Assembly: GCF_027533505.1 (NCBI RefSeq) | Contig: NZ_JAPZUB010000035.1 | Coordinates: 1 to 64,000, forward strand | Source of the DNA: Flavobacterium sp. | Lineage (GTDB): Bacteria; Bacteroidota; Bacteroidia; Flavobacteriales; Flavobacteriaceae | Direction: 5' to 3' | DNA length: 64,000 nt | Part shown: positions 7,739-17,800 of the stretch, piece by piece | How the letters are laid out: the number at the start of each line of letters is the position of its first letter | How positions within the stretch are numbered: the stretch's first letter is position 1 | The notes under the pieces: generated by a model | Told to the model about the DNA's origin: nothing | Databases searched by the model: none | Seen by the model: only the letters and a program-made list of their open reading frames with translations | Position numbers and translations under genes: made by a program

Positions 7739-8758
7739 CTATAGCTTGCGCAGCACAAGATATTCTACGTCATTATCGCTGTCAATGTACCGAAGTCGTA
7801 TCACCCCGCTGGAATATTCGACTATGGTCCAATCTTGATCTAGATCTTGTAAATTGGAATTGCTAAAATTTAAATTTAGTTTTTGGATATTACCTGAGGT
7901 GTAATAATTCCATGACCCATTGGCAAACAAACTGCCTTCAAAAACTTGAATATCGAAATTACTAAGAAAATCAAAGGTATATTCCTCAAAATCATCCGTT
8001 TCGTCATCACCATCATCATCGATATAACTCGATACATACCAAATATTGTCGGTGAGTAGGGTGGTAAACGACAGGGGCGTGTTGCCTACGGGAACATCAC
8101 ATTGCGAAAGGTTGGCATCGATTAGCGATTCAAACCCAACATTAGAAGTTATGGTTTGGGGATTGTTATTGGCATCGGTGACTGTTAGGGGATAACTTAA
8201 GCTGTATTGAAGGTTGGGGGTCAAACTGGCCAAGAACTGATATAAAGAAGCATCATTGGTCAAAGTATAGGCTTGAGTTTGTTGGTTGGCAGTATTGTAC
8301 GTATTAATTGTGATAGGGAACTGCATGTTCACACAACGTATTTCCGACAAATCATCAGAGCTGTAATCCTCATACAAATCTTCAAACTGGTTGTAACTGC
8401 CAACGCTTACAAGTTGATGATTTTTTAAACGAAGTTGAATAGGATATGTAAAAAACACCTCATCATTATCGTTGGGATAGGCATTTTTAATATTCTGTAC
8501 GGTTTGAAAATCACTTTCTGAAGCCACAGTAAGCGTAGTACCGTTAACGGTAACAGTCACAGGCAATACGACACTGAAACCGCTACAACCGTCTAATACA
8601 TTGTCAAACGCAGTAGGATTTTGAGCGATTCTTTTTAACAACCCGGTCAATAAGGACGATTGCGTTAAGTTGGAATTCGAAGTCGTTTCAGTCAACGATT
8701 CCTTTTCGCAACTCATCATCGCCAGCACCATTCCGAAAAAAAGTAATTTTTTAAACAT
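7739..8758 (-). CDS. two-domain lipoprotein, C-terminal domain shared with the 6345 gene
   Basis: 339 residues with signal and lipobox MMSC (Cys at about 17) followed by EKES. Residues 30-220 form a region with two similar halves (VVLPVTVTVNGTTLTV and MQFPITINTYN, each followed by ...FLASLTPNLQYSLSYP-like text), possibly an internal duplication. Residues about 230-339 (NIWYVSSYIDDDGDDETDDF..., DLDQDWTIVEYSSG, EYLVLRKL) match the lipocalin-like domain of the exported protein at 6345-6806. It is divergent from the ECF sigma gene with a gap of 89 bp to the chosen sigma start, so it could share its control region. No enzymatic motif is seen. Confidence 0.78.
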   Translation of the reverse strand: MFKKLLFFGMVLAMMSCEKESLTETTSNSNLTQSSLLTGLLKRIAQNPTAFDNVLDGCSGFSVVLPVTVTVNGTTLTVASESDFQTVQNIKNAYPNDNDEVFFTYPIQLRLKNHQLVSVGSYNQFEDLYEDYSSDDLSEIRCVNMQFPITINTYNTANQQTQAYTLTNDASLYQFLASLTPNLQYSLSYPLTVTDANNNPQTITSNVGFESLIDANLSQCDVPVGNTPLSFTTLLTDNIWYVSSYIDDDGDDETDDFEEYTFDFLSNFDIQVFEGSLFANGSWNYYTSGNIQKLNLNFSNSNLQDLDQDWTIVEYSSGVIRLRYIDSDNDVEYLVLRKL

Positions 8759-8847
8759 GAAATTAATTTAGGGTATAACAAATATAATTGCATTTTCCCT
8801 ACCTATACTTTATTTTTTTTATTTTTAACCGCAAATCGTTTTTTCTC

Positions 8848-9360
8848 ATGGAGCATGCCAACCTTTGTAACGAATCCCTTTTTGAACGTTTTTACCGTGC
8901 TCATGTTAAGGCCTTGCGCAATTTTCTGCTGTATAAATTTGGAAATACTGAGCAAGCAGATGATTGCACCCAAGAAGCTTTTATCAAATTATGGCAAAAC
9001 TGTGGGCAAGTTACTCCAGAAAAAGCAAAATCATTTTTATATACGGTGGCCAATAATTTGAATTTGAATCAAATTGCGCATCAGAAAGTTGTACTAACTT
9101 ACGCACAAAAAGCAAATGTCTCCTCGGCTACCTCCGAATCGCCGCAGTATTTAATGGAAGAAGAAGAATTTAAAACCCGACTCTTATCCGCTATAGAAAA
9201 TTTAAACGAAACGCAACGGGTTGCCTTTTTAATGCATCGCATTGATGGAAAAAAATACCACGAAATCGCAGAAGAATTAAATATCAGTGTCAAAGCCGTC
9301 GAAAAGCGAATTCATTTGGCCTTGGAAGAATTACGAAAAAAAATTTCAAATTTTAGGTAG
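8848..9360 (+). CDS. ECF RNA polymerase sigma factor, FecI-like
   Basis: About 170 residues. It directs RNA polymerase to a small set of promoters, normally under control of the adjacent FecR anti-sigma and TonB receptor. Region 2 is visible as LFERFYRAHVKALRNFL...QADDCTQEAFIKLWQN; region 4 as LNETQRVAFLMHRIDGKKY and EIAEELNISVKAVEKRI (helix-turn-helix). I start at the ATG at 8848 because the upstream in-frame codons encode a Phe/Tyr-rich stretch foreign to the family. CCCTACCTA upstream (8797-8805) is mirrored by TAGGTAGGG at the end of the gene (9354-9362). No TAnnTTTG box was found upstream. Confidence 0.93.
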   Translation: MEHANLCNESLFERFYRAHVKALRNFLLYKFGNTEQADDCTQEAFIKLWQNCGQVTPEKAKSFLYTVANNLNLNQIAHQKVVLTYAQKANVSSATSESPQYLMEEEEFKTRLLSAIENLNETQRVAFLMHRIDGKKYHEIAEELNISVKAVEKRIHLALEELRKKISNFR

Positions 9361-9398
9361 GGTTTTTTAAACGATAACGGTTTTATCCTTGAATTAGT

Positions 9399-10310
9399 AT
9401 GAAAGAAGAAGAAAAATATCAATGGGCAGCTTGGTTGGACGACCAAGTTTCTGATGCGGAACTGGAGCAATTGCGTCAGGATCCGGATTATGCTGTGATG
9501 GAAAAAATCAAATCCTACACCGCCGCCTTGCGCACTCCTGAATTTGAGGAAGATGCGCTATTACTTCGCATTCAAAACCAACAACGGCAAAAAGGGAAAG
9601 TCCGTCGCTTTTTCGTCAAACAAACCCTTCAATGGGCCGCTTTATTGCTCGTATTCTTGGGTATAAGCTTGGGGTATATGATGACCCGTACAGAAAGTGA
9701 AATGACCGGTTCAGGAGAAAGCGTATCATTTCAACTACCCGATGCCTCAGAAGTGCAATTGCATGCCGGCTCTGAACTCAGTTACAAAACTTGGAACTGG
9801 GATTCCAATCGTCTTGTTTCTCTTGAAGGCGAAGCGTACTTTAAAGTCGCTAAAGGCAAACGATTTGAGGTGAAAACATCGCAAGGAACTGTTTCGGTTT
9901 TGGGAACACAATTCAATGTAAAAGTGAGAGGAAACCGATTGGAAGTGACTTGCTTTGAAGGAAAAGTTCAAGTGGCTACTCCCTCCGAAAAAATTATACT
10001 TACTCCCGGAAAAACTTTGGCTTATGACCAACAAAAGCGCCTATTTTTCCACACTACGAATGCACTGCAACCCGCTTGGATTGCTAAGGAATTAGCCTTT
10101 GAAAAAGAAAGACCACAAGAAGTTCTGGCAGAACTAGAGCGCCACTTTGACCTTACAATCAAAGCTGGAGCGTTTCCGAAAAACGAATTGTTTACTGGAA
10201 AATTACCCGGTGATAATTCGGAAGCTGCCTTACAATTACTGGCCCATTCTTATCATTTCAAAGTGGTCAAAATTAATGACCGTACCTATTCCTTAGACGC
10301 TACTCCTTAA
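9399..10310 (+). CDS. FecR family anti-sigma factor / sigma regulator
   Basis: 303 residues, inner-membrane protein that holds the ECF sigma factor and relays a signal from the outer-membrane receptor. The cytoplasmic N-terminus (YQWAAWLDDQVSDAELEQL) is the sigma-binding part, a single membrane helix lies at about 77-94, a FecR domain at 107-195 (SFQLPDASEVQLHAGSELSY, then VLGTQFNVKV), and a DUF4974 C-terminal domain at about 230-300 that contacts the receptor's N-terminal domain. The stop overlaps the receptor start (TAATG), so the two are translationally coupled. Confidence 0.95.
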   Translation: MKEEEKYQWAAWLDDQVSDAELEQLRQDPDYAVMEKIKSYTAALRTPEFEEDALLLRIQNQQRQKGKVRRFFVKQTLQWAALLLVFLGISLGYMMTRTESEMTGSGESVSFQLPDASEVQLHAGSELSYKTWNWDSNRLVSLEGEAYFKVAKGKRFEVKTSQGTVSVLGTQFNVKVRGNRLEVTCFEGKVQVATPSEKIILTPGKTLAYDQQKRLFFHTTNALQPAWIAKELAFEKERPQEVLAELERHFDLTIKAGAFPKNELFTGKLPGDNSEAALQLLAHSYHFKVVKINDRTYSLDATP

Positions 10311-12841
10311 TGCGATTACGATACTTTTCATGTTTGTTACTTTGCTATATCTCCTGTTTGGGCACTTTTGCTCAGTCAGGAGATCCGGCTTTATTGGCCA
10401 CCGTATTAAAAGATATCGAAAATCAACACCGTGTTGAATTCAGTTACATCGAAAGTGACATTAACCTACTAAAAGTAGTTCCCCCACCGGCTTCCTTTTC
10501 CCTTGATGCCAAACTCGTTGCCATTACGCGGCAAACCCTTTTGGCTTTTACAAAGGTGAACAATCGGTACATTTCGGTATCGGACAATCCCCAGAAAAAA
10601 GTTAGATTTCAATTGTTTTTAAAAGATAACGAATGGAAAAAACCCATTGAAAATGCACGGATTACGATTTTTCCTAGCGAAAGTGTTGTCTACTCTGATG
10701 AACAAGGGTATGTCTATTCGACAGAAAAACAGATCACCGCAATTACCATTGAACATTTGAATCATGCCCCCGTTCGTTTAACCGAGGTAAACCAATTGCA
10801 TGGCACCGTTTTTTACCTCAACGTAAAACCCACGCAATTGCAAGAGGTTGCCACCCAATTTTATTTTACCAAAGGGGTGACAAAAAAATGGGATACAGGC
10901 TATGAAATTAAGCCAAAACAATTTGGACTTTTGCCTGGACTTACCGAGGCTGATGTATTTGAATCGGTGAAACAAATTCCGGGCGTAATTAGCGCCGATG
11001 AGACACTTTCTAACTTGACGATTCGCGGGGGAACCCAAGATCAAATACTGTTTCAATGGAATGGAATGCGGTTGTATCAAGTGAGTCATTTTTTTGGATT
11101 ACTTTCTGCAATTAATCCAAATCTAACGCACAAAATCACTATTGCTAAAAATGGCACCTCACCTTTTTTTGGGGAAAGTGTTTCAGGCGTTGTGAGTCTT
11201 TCCACCTTGGATGACACGGAGAAATCACCTCCTTTGGAATTGGGAGCCAACCTCATCAATGTCGATGCAACCTTTCGCCACCGATTCTCCAAAAAAGCAC
11301 GTTTGGCCTTAAGTGCACGTCGCGCCATTACCGACGTATTGAATACCCCAACGTATCAAAACTACTATGATAGGGTATTTCAAAATACAGTTGTAACCGA
11401 TTTGGGGCAAGTGGCTACCACGAATTACACCACGGAATCCAACTTTTACTTTTTTGATTTTACGGGGCAATATGCACAAAAAATAGGGACTAAAACGACC
11501 TTAACGTTTGATTTTATCACCATGTCCAATCAACTTAATTTTAAACAATCACGTCAAGAAAACACCCTTCTTATTGAAAAGGATAACGGTTTGGATCAAG
11601 AAACTTTTGGGGGCGTGATCAATGGTACTGTGGCTTGGAATGCAAAAACAAACAGTGCAATCAAAGCCTTTTTTACCCGACACGAACTCTATGCATCCAA
11701 TGAGGCGCTGTTTTCTAATCAAACCACTTTTATACGAAACGATATTAACCATTTGGGACTTGAATGGCGTCAAACCTACACATGGACACCCGAAATTACG
11801 TTGGACGCTGGCTATCAATGGGACGCTATCAGTAATCAAAACATCAGCCGTGTAAACAGTCCGTTTGTGGATCGCAATGAAGTGAATGTATTGCAAAATC
11901 ATGCCTTGATTGCAAATGTTAATTGGCAACGAAATGCTTTTAAGTTGAGTGGCGGCCTACGACAAAACTTTTATGAACGTTGGGGTGTTTGGCTGACTGA
12001 GCCGCGTTTTAAAGCAACTTGGCAATTTCATCCTGCGTGGGAATGGGAATGGGCAGGGGAAATGAAAAGTCAAACGGTGAGTAAGATTGTCGACCGTCAG
12101 CAAGATTTTTTGGGCATTGAGCGCCGGCGATGGATTTTCAGTAATAACGAGGACCGGCCGATATTACAAAGTCGACAACTGTCTACTGGAATTACCTTTA
12201 AAAGCAACGGATGGCTTTGGGGCACGGAACTTTTTGCTAAAAAAGTAACTGGCATTACAGGCCGTAGTCAAGATTTCCAAAATCAATATGAAAATTTGGA
12301 CTTTAATGGCGATTTTTTGGTGTATGGTGCGGAAATCCTTTTACAAAAAAAATGGGAAAATTGGGTGAGTTGGATTACCTACAGCTATAATCACAACACT
12401 TACACTTTTAAGGGATTACGCCCTGAAAGTGAGTTCCCAAACAACAATGAAATTCGTCATCATATCGCTTCGGGTATTGGGTATGTTAACAAATCGCTCA
12501 AAATCACACTCGGGGGAAAATGGTTTAGCGGCCGTCCGACTACTTTACCCAGCCAACCAAGCATTCTTTTTGACCCCCAAGCGGGGAACAGTTTTGTCAA
12601 TTTTCAATCGCCCAATAGCGACCGCTTGCCCGAGTTTTTTCAGTTGAATGCATCGGGGAGTTATGCCTTTACGTTTCAAAAACATATACTAACACTAGGC
12701 GCTTCGGTGATTAATTTGACGAATACACAAAATCGTATCAACCAATTTTTCAGAATCAATACCAATGCACAATCGTTGGAGCAAATTGATACCTTTTCCT
12801 TGGCACGAACGGTCAATGTTTTTGTGCGCTATACGCTATAA
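10310..12841 (+). CDS. TonB-dependent outer-membrane receptor with N-terminal signalling (STN-like) domain
   Basis: 843 residues. The signal peptide ends at about 22 (GTFAQ). An STN-like segment (LLATVLKDIENQHRVEFSY, to about residue 90) is followed by a carboxypeptidase-regulatory-like beta domain (about 95-190), a plug (about 215-305, with VFESVKQIPGVISA and LTIRGGTQDQILFQWNGM) and a beta-barrel to the C-terminal aromatic VFVRYTL. With the upstream sigma and FecR genes it forms a complete cell-surface signalling cassette: substrate binding would induce its own uptake genes. There is no SusD partner, so a glycan SusCD system is unlikely. Imported substrate cannot be read from sequence. Confidence 0.92.
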   Translation: MRLRYFSCLLLCYISCLGTFAQSGDPALLATVLKDIENQHRVEFSYIESDINLLKVVPPPASFSLDAKLVAITRQTLLAFTKVNNRYISVSDNPQKKVRFQLFLKDNEWKKPIENARITIFPSESVVYSDEQGYVYSTEKQITAITIEHLNHAPVRLTEVNQLHGTVFYLNVKPTQLQEVATQFYFTKGVTKKWDTGYEIKPKQFGLLPGLTEADVFESVKQIPGVISADETLSNLTIRGGTQDQILFQWNGMRLYQVSHFFGLLSAINPNLTHKITIAKNGTSPFFGESVSGVVSLSTLDDTEKSPPLELGANLINVDATFRHRFSKKARLALSARRAITDVLNTPTYQNYYDRVFQNTVVTDLGQVATTNYTTESNFYFFDFTGQYAQKIGTKTTLTFDFITMSNQLNFKQSRQENTLLIEKDNGLDQETFGGVINGTVAWNAKTNSAIKAFFTRHELYASNEALFSNQTTFIRNDINHLGLEWRQTYTWTPEITLDAGYQWDAISNQNISRVNSPFVDRNEVNVLQNHALIANVNWQRNAFKLSGGLRQNFYERWGVWLTEPRFKATWQFHPAWEWEWAGEMKSQTVSKIVDRQQDFLGIERRRWIFSNNEDRPILQSRQLSTGITFKSNGWLWGTELFAKKVTGITGRSQDFQNQYENLDFNGDFLVYGAEILLQKKWENWVSWITYSYNHNTYTFKGLRPESEFPNNNEIRHHIASGIGYVNKSLKITLGGKWFSGRPTTLPSQPSILFDPQAGNSFVNFQSPNSDRLPEFFQLNASGSYAFTFQKHILTLGASVINLTNTQNRINQFFRINTNAQSLEQIDTFSLARTVNVFVRYTL

Positions 12842-12843
12842 AA

Positions 12844-12872
12844 AAATCCGACATACATCGGATTTCTTTTTT
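12844..12872. terminator. bidirectional terminator between the TonB receptor and argS
   Basis: AAATCCGA (12844-12851) pairs with TCGGATTT (12858-12865) over a 6-nt loop, with T-runs on both strands. It serves the convergent receptor gene (ends 12841) and argS (ends 12872). Confidence 0.85.
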
Positions 12873-14644
12873 TACATACGTTCCGGAACTTGAATTCCCA
12901 GGAGTTGAAATGCGTTTTGAATGGTTTGGGCAACTTTGGCAGAGAGTTGCACGCGAAACACTTTTTTATCTTCCTCCTCTTCTCCCAAAATAGAAACCGA
13001 TTGGTAAAACGAATTGTATTCTTTGACCAACTCGTAGGTATAATTGGCCACTAAAGCTGGACTGTGGTTACGCGCAGCATCTTGAATGACCGCGGGAAAT
13101 TGGAAAAGCTGCTTCAACAACGCTTTTTCTTTGGGATGCAAGGCCACGAGAACTGGATTTTTGTAGTCAAAATCGGCTTTTCGTAAAATCGACTGTATTC
13201 GCGCATAGGTATATTGAATAAAGGGACCCGTATTGCCATTAAAGTCAACCGATTCTTCAGGATTGAATAGAATTTGTTTCTTTGGATCGACTTTTAAAAT
13301 ATAATACTTCAAAGCTCCTAATCCGATAATTCGATACAACTCTTGCTTTTCGGCTTCTGAATATCCGTCAAGTTTTCCCAATTCAGCCGCAATTTTACCC
13401 GCGGTTTGGGTCATATCGTGCATTAAATCATCGGCGTCAACAACAGTTCCTTCGCGGGATTTCATTTTACCGGAAGGCAATTCTACCATTCCATAGGATA
13501 AATGATACAAGTGTTCGGCCCATGCGAAGCCCAATTTTTTAAGGATTAAAAACAACACTTTAAAATGATAATCCTGTTCATTGCCTACGGTATAGACCAT
13601 GCCCTTTACATCGGGGTAATCCTTTACCCGTTGAATGGCCGTACCAATATCTTGTGTCATATAAACAGCCGTACCGTCGGAGCGCAAAACAATCTTTCGA
13701 TCGAGGCCATCGGCGGTCAAATCAATCCATACAGAACCATCGGGATCGCGTTCGAAGATTCCTTTGTCCAAACCTAATTGCACCACTTCCTTTCCGAGCA
13801 AATAGGTATTACTTTCATAATAATAACTATCGAAATCAACCCCTAAATTGGTATAAGTGGTATTAAAACCATCATAAACCCACTTATTCATCGTCTTCCA
13901 AAGAGCGACTACTTCGGGATTACCCGCTTCCCATTGGCGCAGCATTTCTTGAGCTTCAAGTAAGATTGGCGCTGTTTTTTTGGCTTCCTCTTCAGCAACA
14001 CCTTGCGCTACTGCCTTTTCAATTTCAGATTTGTACGCTTTATCAAAAGCGACATAATAGTTGCCCACGAGTTTATCGCCTTTAATACCGGTTGTTTCGG
14101 GTGTCTCGCCATTTCCAAATTTTTGCCAAGCCACCATTGACTTACAAATATGGATTCCGCGATCATTGATAATTTGGGTTTTGTATACTTTTTTTCCCGA
14201 AGCTTTCAATATTTCAGCCACCGCATAACCTAATAAATTATTGCGAATATGACCGAGGTGTAACGGTTTATTGGTGTTTGGGGAAGAATATTCGACCATC
14301 ACAGCCTCTGTCGCTTTGGGGGTAGAAAATCCAAAAGTGGCGTCTTCCCGTATTTCTTGAAAGGATTGGGTATAAAAGGAATCGGCAATGGACAAATTCA
14401 AAAAACCAGAAACCACATTAAACGCGGTTACCTCGGGTGAATTGGCCACTAAATATTCCCCCAAGAGCGTACCGATTTGAACGGGATTGCCCTTGATATG
14501 TTTTAAAAAAGGAAAAATAACAACGGTAATGTCTCCTTCAAACTCTTTACGCGTCTCTTGAAATTCAATTTTATCAAGAGTTACGTCAAAATGGAGCGCT
14601 AAGGCTTGTTGAATGGGAGCGGTTAAAAGTTGTTGAATCGTCAT
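12872..14644 (-). CDS. argS: arginyl-tRNA synthetase
   Basis: Charges tRNA-Arg in the cytoplasm. The 590 residues show the class I landmarks: an N-terminal Add1 domain, the HIGH motif as HLGH (129-132, in SSPNTNKPLHLGHIRNN), a KMSKS-like GKMKSREGTVV near 394, and the anticodon-binding DALR domain starting FIQYTYARIQSILR near residue 488. Length is normal. Divergent from the large T9SS gene at 14843 with about 200 bp between. It has no operon partner on this strand. Confidence 0.98.
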   Translation of the reverse strand: MTIQQLLTAPIQQALALHFDVTLDKIEFQETRKEFEGDITVVIFPFLKHIKGNPVQIGTLLGEYLVANSPEVTAFNVVSGFLNLSIADSFYTQSFQEIREDATFGFSTPKATEAVMVEYSSPNTNKPLHLGHIRNNLLGYAVAEILKASGKKVYKTQIINDRGIHICKSMVAWQKFGNGETPETTGIKGDKLVGNYYVAFDKAYKSEIEKAVAQGVAEEEAKKTAPILLEAQEMLRQWEAGNPEVVALWKTMNKWVYDGFNTTYTNLGVDFDSYYYESNTYLLGKEVVQLGLDKGIFERDPDGSVWIDLTADGLDRKIVLRSDGTAVYMTQDIGTAIQRVKDYPDVKGMVYTVGNEQDYHFKVLFLILKKLGFAWAEHLYHLSYGMVELPSGKMKSREGTVVDADDLMHDMTQTAGKIAAELGKLDGYSEAEKQELYRIIGLGALKYYILKVDPKKQILFNPEESVDFNGNTGPFIQYTYARIQSILRKADFDYKNPVLVALHPKEKALLKQLFQFPAVIQDAARNHSPALVANYTYELVKEYNSFYQSVSILGEEEEDKKVFRVQLSAKVAQTIQNAFQLLGIQVPERM

Positions 14645-14788
14645 TGGTATTTTTTTGCTGGCAAATATACCACATAAAAAGAATAGTAATTGTAATACAA
14701 TACTTACGAATACAAAGTTTACAAAACAATCAATTATTATAATATTTTTCTTACTTTTAATATTATTTTATTCATTTCATCGATTTTA

Positions 14789-14821
14789 TTTGTTTTTTAT
14801 CGATATTATAATGCATATTTG
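14789..14821 (+). promoter_or_regulatory. probable promoter of the large T9SS type B gene
   Basis: TTTG (14789-14792), a 21-bp spacer, then CATATTTG (14814-14821), one mismatch from TAnnTTTG. Transcription would start near 14827, about 15 nt before the ATG at 14843. This supports the ATG at 14843 over the one at 14819, which lies within the promoter. Confidence 0.45.
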
Positions 14822-14842
14822 TTGTGTCAAAATCAAGCCCCT

Positions 14843-17800
14843 ATGAAAAAACTACTAACCCTTTTGCTACTGTGCATCAGTGTCGCCGGCTTATCGCAGC
14901 CCATCACTGTTGATGCGAGTACGTATACCGTACCGCAATTGGTCAATAACATTTTGATCAATTCTCCTTGTATTTCCACACAGAATATCTCCTGGCGCAC
15001 GGGTTCCAATTTTGGATCTGTTAACGGTATTGGATATTTTGTGAACACGAATCCGAATTTCCCGATGCAGAGCGGTATTGTATTATCTACAGGAAGTGCT
15101 GTTGAAGCAGCGGGTCCTAATACTGTTTTGTTAAACTCAGGAAATGTGGCATGGACGGGTGATTCAGACTTGGAAGCCATTTTGGCTGCGTCGGGGATTT
15201 CGATGAATTCGACGAATGCTACAGTGTTAGAATTTGAATTTTCGGCTATATCTCCTTATTTCGATTTTGATTTCTTATTTGCTTCTGAAGAGTATGGGAA
15301 TTTCCAGTGTCAATTTTCAGATGCTTTTGCTTTTTTGTTGACGGATTTAACAACGGGTACTACTCAGAATTTGGCGGTTGTTCCAAACACCAATACGCCT
15401 ATTTCGGTCGTTACCATTCGTGACTTTCTATACAACTCGGGGTGTCCCTCAGTAAATGCGCAATATTTCGGACGTTTCAATGGTGGTAACAATGCAGCAT
15501 CAGCACCGATTAACTATAACGGTCAGACAACGGTGTTGAATGCAGCGGCGACTTTAGTACCTGGACGTAATTATCGAATTAAATTAGTCATAGCAGACCG
15601 CGGCGACTTTAATTCGGATTCGGCTATTTTTATTGCTTCCAATAGTTTCAATATTGGACAAGATGTATTGGGTCCAAACCGAACCGTTGCTAGTGGTACA
15701 GCAGTTTGTCAGGGTGGTTCAACCGTCATTACTTCGGGACTCAATCCAGCTCAATACACATTCCAATGGCGTCGTAATGGTGTGGTAATCCCAGGACAAA
15801 CTGGTCCATCATTAACGGTAACACAGCCCGGTACGTATGCGCTTACGTATACTAATATTGCATTCCCTTGTCAAGAAGTTACCGATGAAATCACAGTAGA
15901 ATTTCATGCTAACTTTGTATTCCCGAATCCCGTGAATTTGTATAAATGCAATACAGGAAGTAGTCCTTATACTTTTAATTTAAATTACAATACAAGTCGG
16001 GTTACCAATGGTATAGCTCCAGGGCATACTGTAGCCTATTTTGCCACGCAAGCCGATGCACAAAATAATGTGAACCCTATTGGCCCGAGTTATGTTAGCG
16101 CTGGAAACGAAACGGTATTCGTTCGCGTAACGAGTCCAGTTACTGGCTGTGGCATGGTAAAATCATTCCAATTACTCTTAACAGCGCCACCGGTAGCCAA
16201 CACGCCCAATGATGTTCAAATGTGTGCCCGTCCGAATGGAAGTCCTGTTAACTTCAACATTCGTCAAGCAGTTTCGAGCCAAGTTTTGGGAGGACAGAAT
16301 CCAAACATTTATGGTGTTGCCGTGTACCGTACCTTGACTGATGCCACCAACAACACCAATCTTGTGGCTAATGGTGTTGTCAGTTCATTAGGAGGTACTT
16401 GCTATGTTCGTGTATTCGTATTTACCGACCCCACATGTTTTGCGATTGTACCTGTAAATATGGTGGTATTACCTATTCCTCCTGTCGATGATTTTGAAGA
16501 TGTGATTACATGTGATGATTATACCCTTCCTGCATTAACCAATGGGCAATATTTTACAGAAGCCAATGGACAAGGAACGCAATTGTTTCCTGGGGATGTG
16601 ATTGACCAAAACTCGACCATTTACATCTTCAATAGTAATCCAACACCGCCTTTGTGTCCGAATCAAACGTTTTTTACAATTACTATCCTTCGTCCGGATG
16701 AATCAATTCCCGATGAGGAGCATTGTAACAGTTACACCTTACCGGCTTTGGTACGCGGAAATTATCATACTGCGCCCAATGGGGGTGGGACATTACTGCC
16801 TGGAGGATCTATTATTACCACCTCGCAGACTATTTATTACTATTATATGATGACAGAACCGCCGTTTTGTCAAATCGATATGCCTTTTAATGTAACCATT
16901 ATTCCTTTTGGGGATGTACCCACGATGGATAATGTGTATGATTGTACCTCGTATACCTTGCCTCCCTTGTCTTTTGGTGCCTATTACACGGAACCCGGCG
17001 GCCAAGGAACACAATTAGCGCCTGGTACAGTACTTACAAGTACGCAAACGGTATTCATTTATGCTAGCAATGGAACTTGTACCAGTCAGTCCTCTTTCCA
17101 AGTAGTGATTGGGATGAACTTCCCTACTTCGGTTAATGAATGTGTTTCGTTTACATTACCTGCTTTGGAGGCTGGAAATTATTATACCGGTCCGATGGGT
17201 ACAGGAACACAAATTCCTGCTGGAACCGTTATTAATACAACACAAACCATCTATGTCTATGCAGTAACCCAAAACCAACCCAACTGTACTGACAATTACA
17301 ACTTTACAATTACGATTAGTTTACCACCTTTAAATCCACCCCAAAATGCGGCAGGATGTGGAAGCTATGAATTACCTCAACTTCCTTACGGGAATTATTT
17401 TACAGGACCTGGCGGTACTGGAGATATTATGTTTGCTGGAGACTTAGTAACTACAAGCCGCACCATGTACATATACCTTGATGGTGAGGGCGGATGTGTC
17501 AATGACGTAAGTTTCCCTGTTACCATTCATCCATTTCCAGAAGTTGACTCACGTTCGGATATTGATGCATGTCATGCCTATGTACTTACCAATTTGGAAC
17601 ATGGAAATTACTATACAGGTCCAAATGGAACGGGCACACAATTACAAGGTGGGGATGTTATCCAAACTACACAAACCCTATACATCTATGCAGAAAGCAA
17701 TGGATGTACTAGCGAAACAAGCTTTACAATCAATATCTTCACCATTGATGCCCATGAGTTAAACGATGTAACCGTTTGTGATGCCTATGTTCTTCCCGCG

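Noticed and set aside
10310..12841. SusC-type glycan importer
   Set aside because: No SusD gene follows, and the FecI-FecR context with an STN-like N-terminus fits a signalling TonB receptor better.
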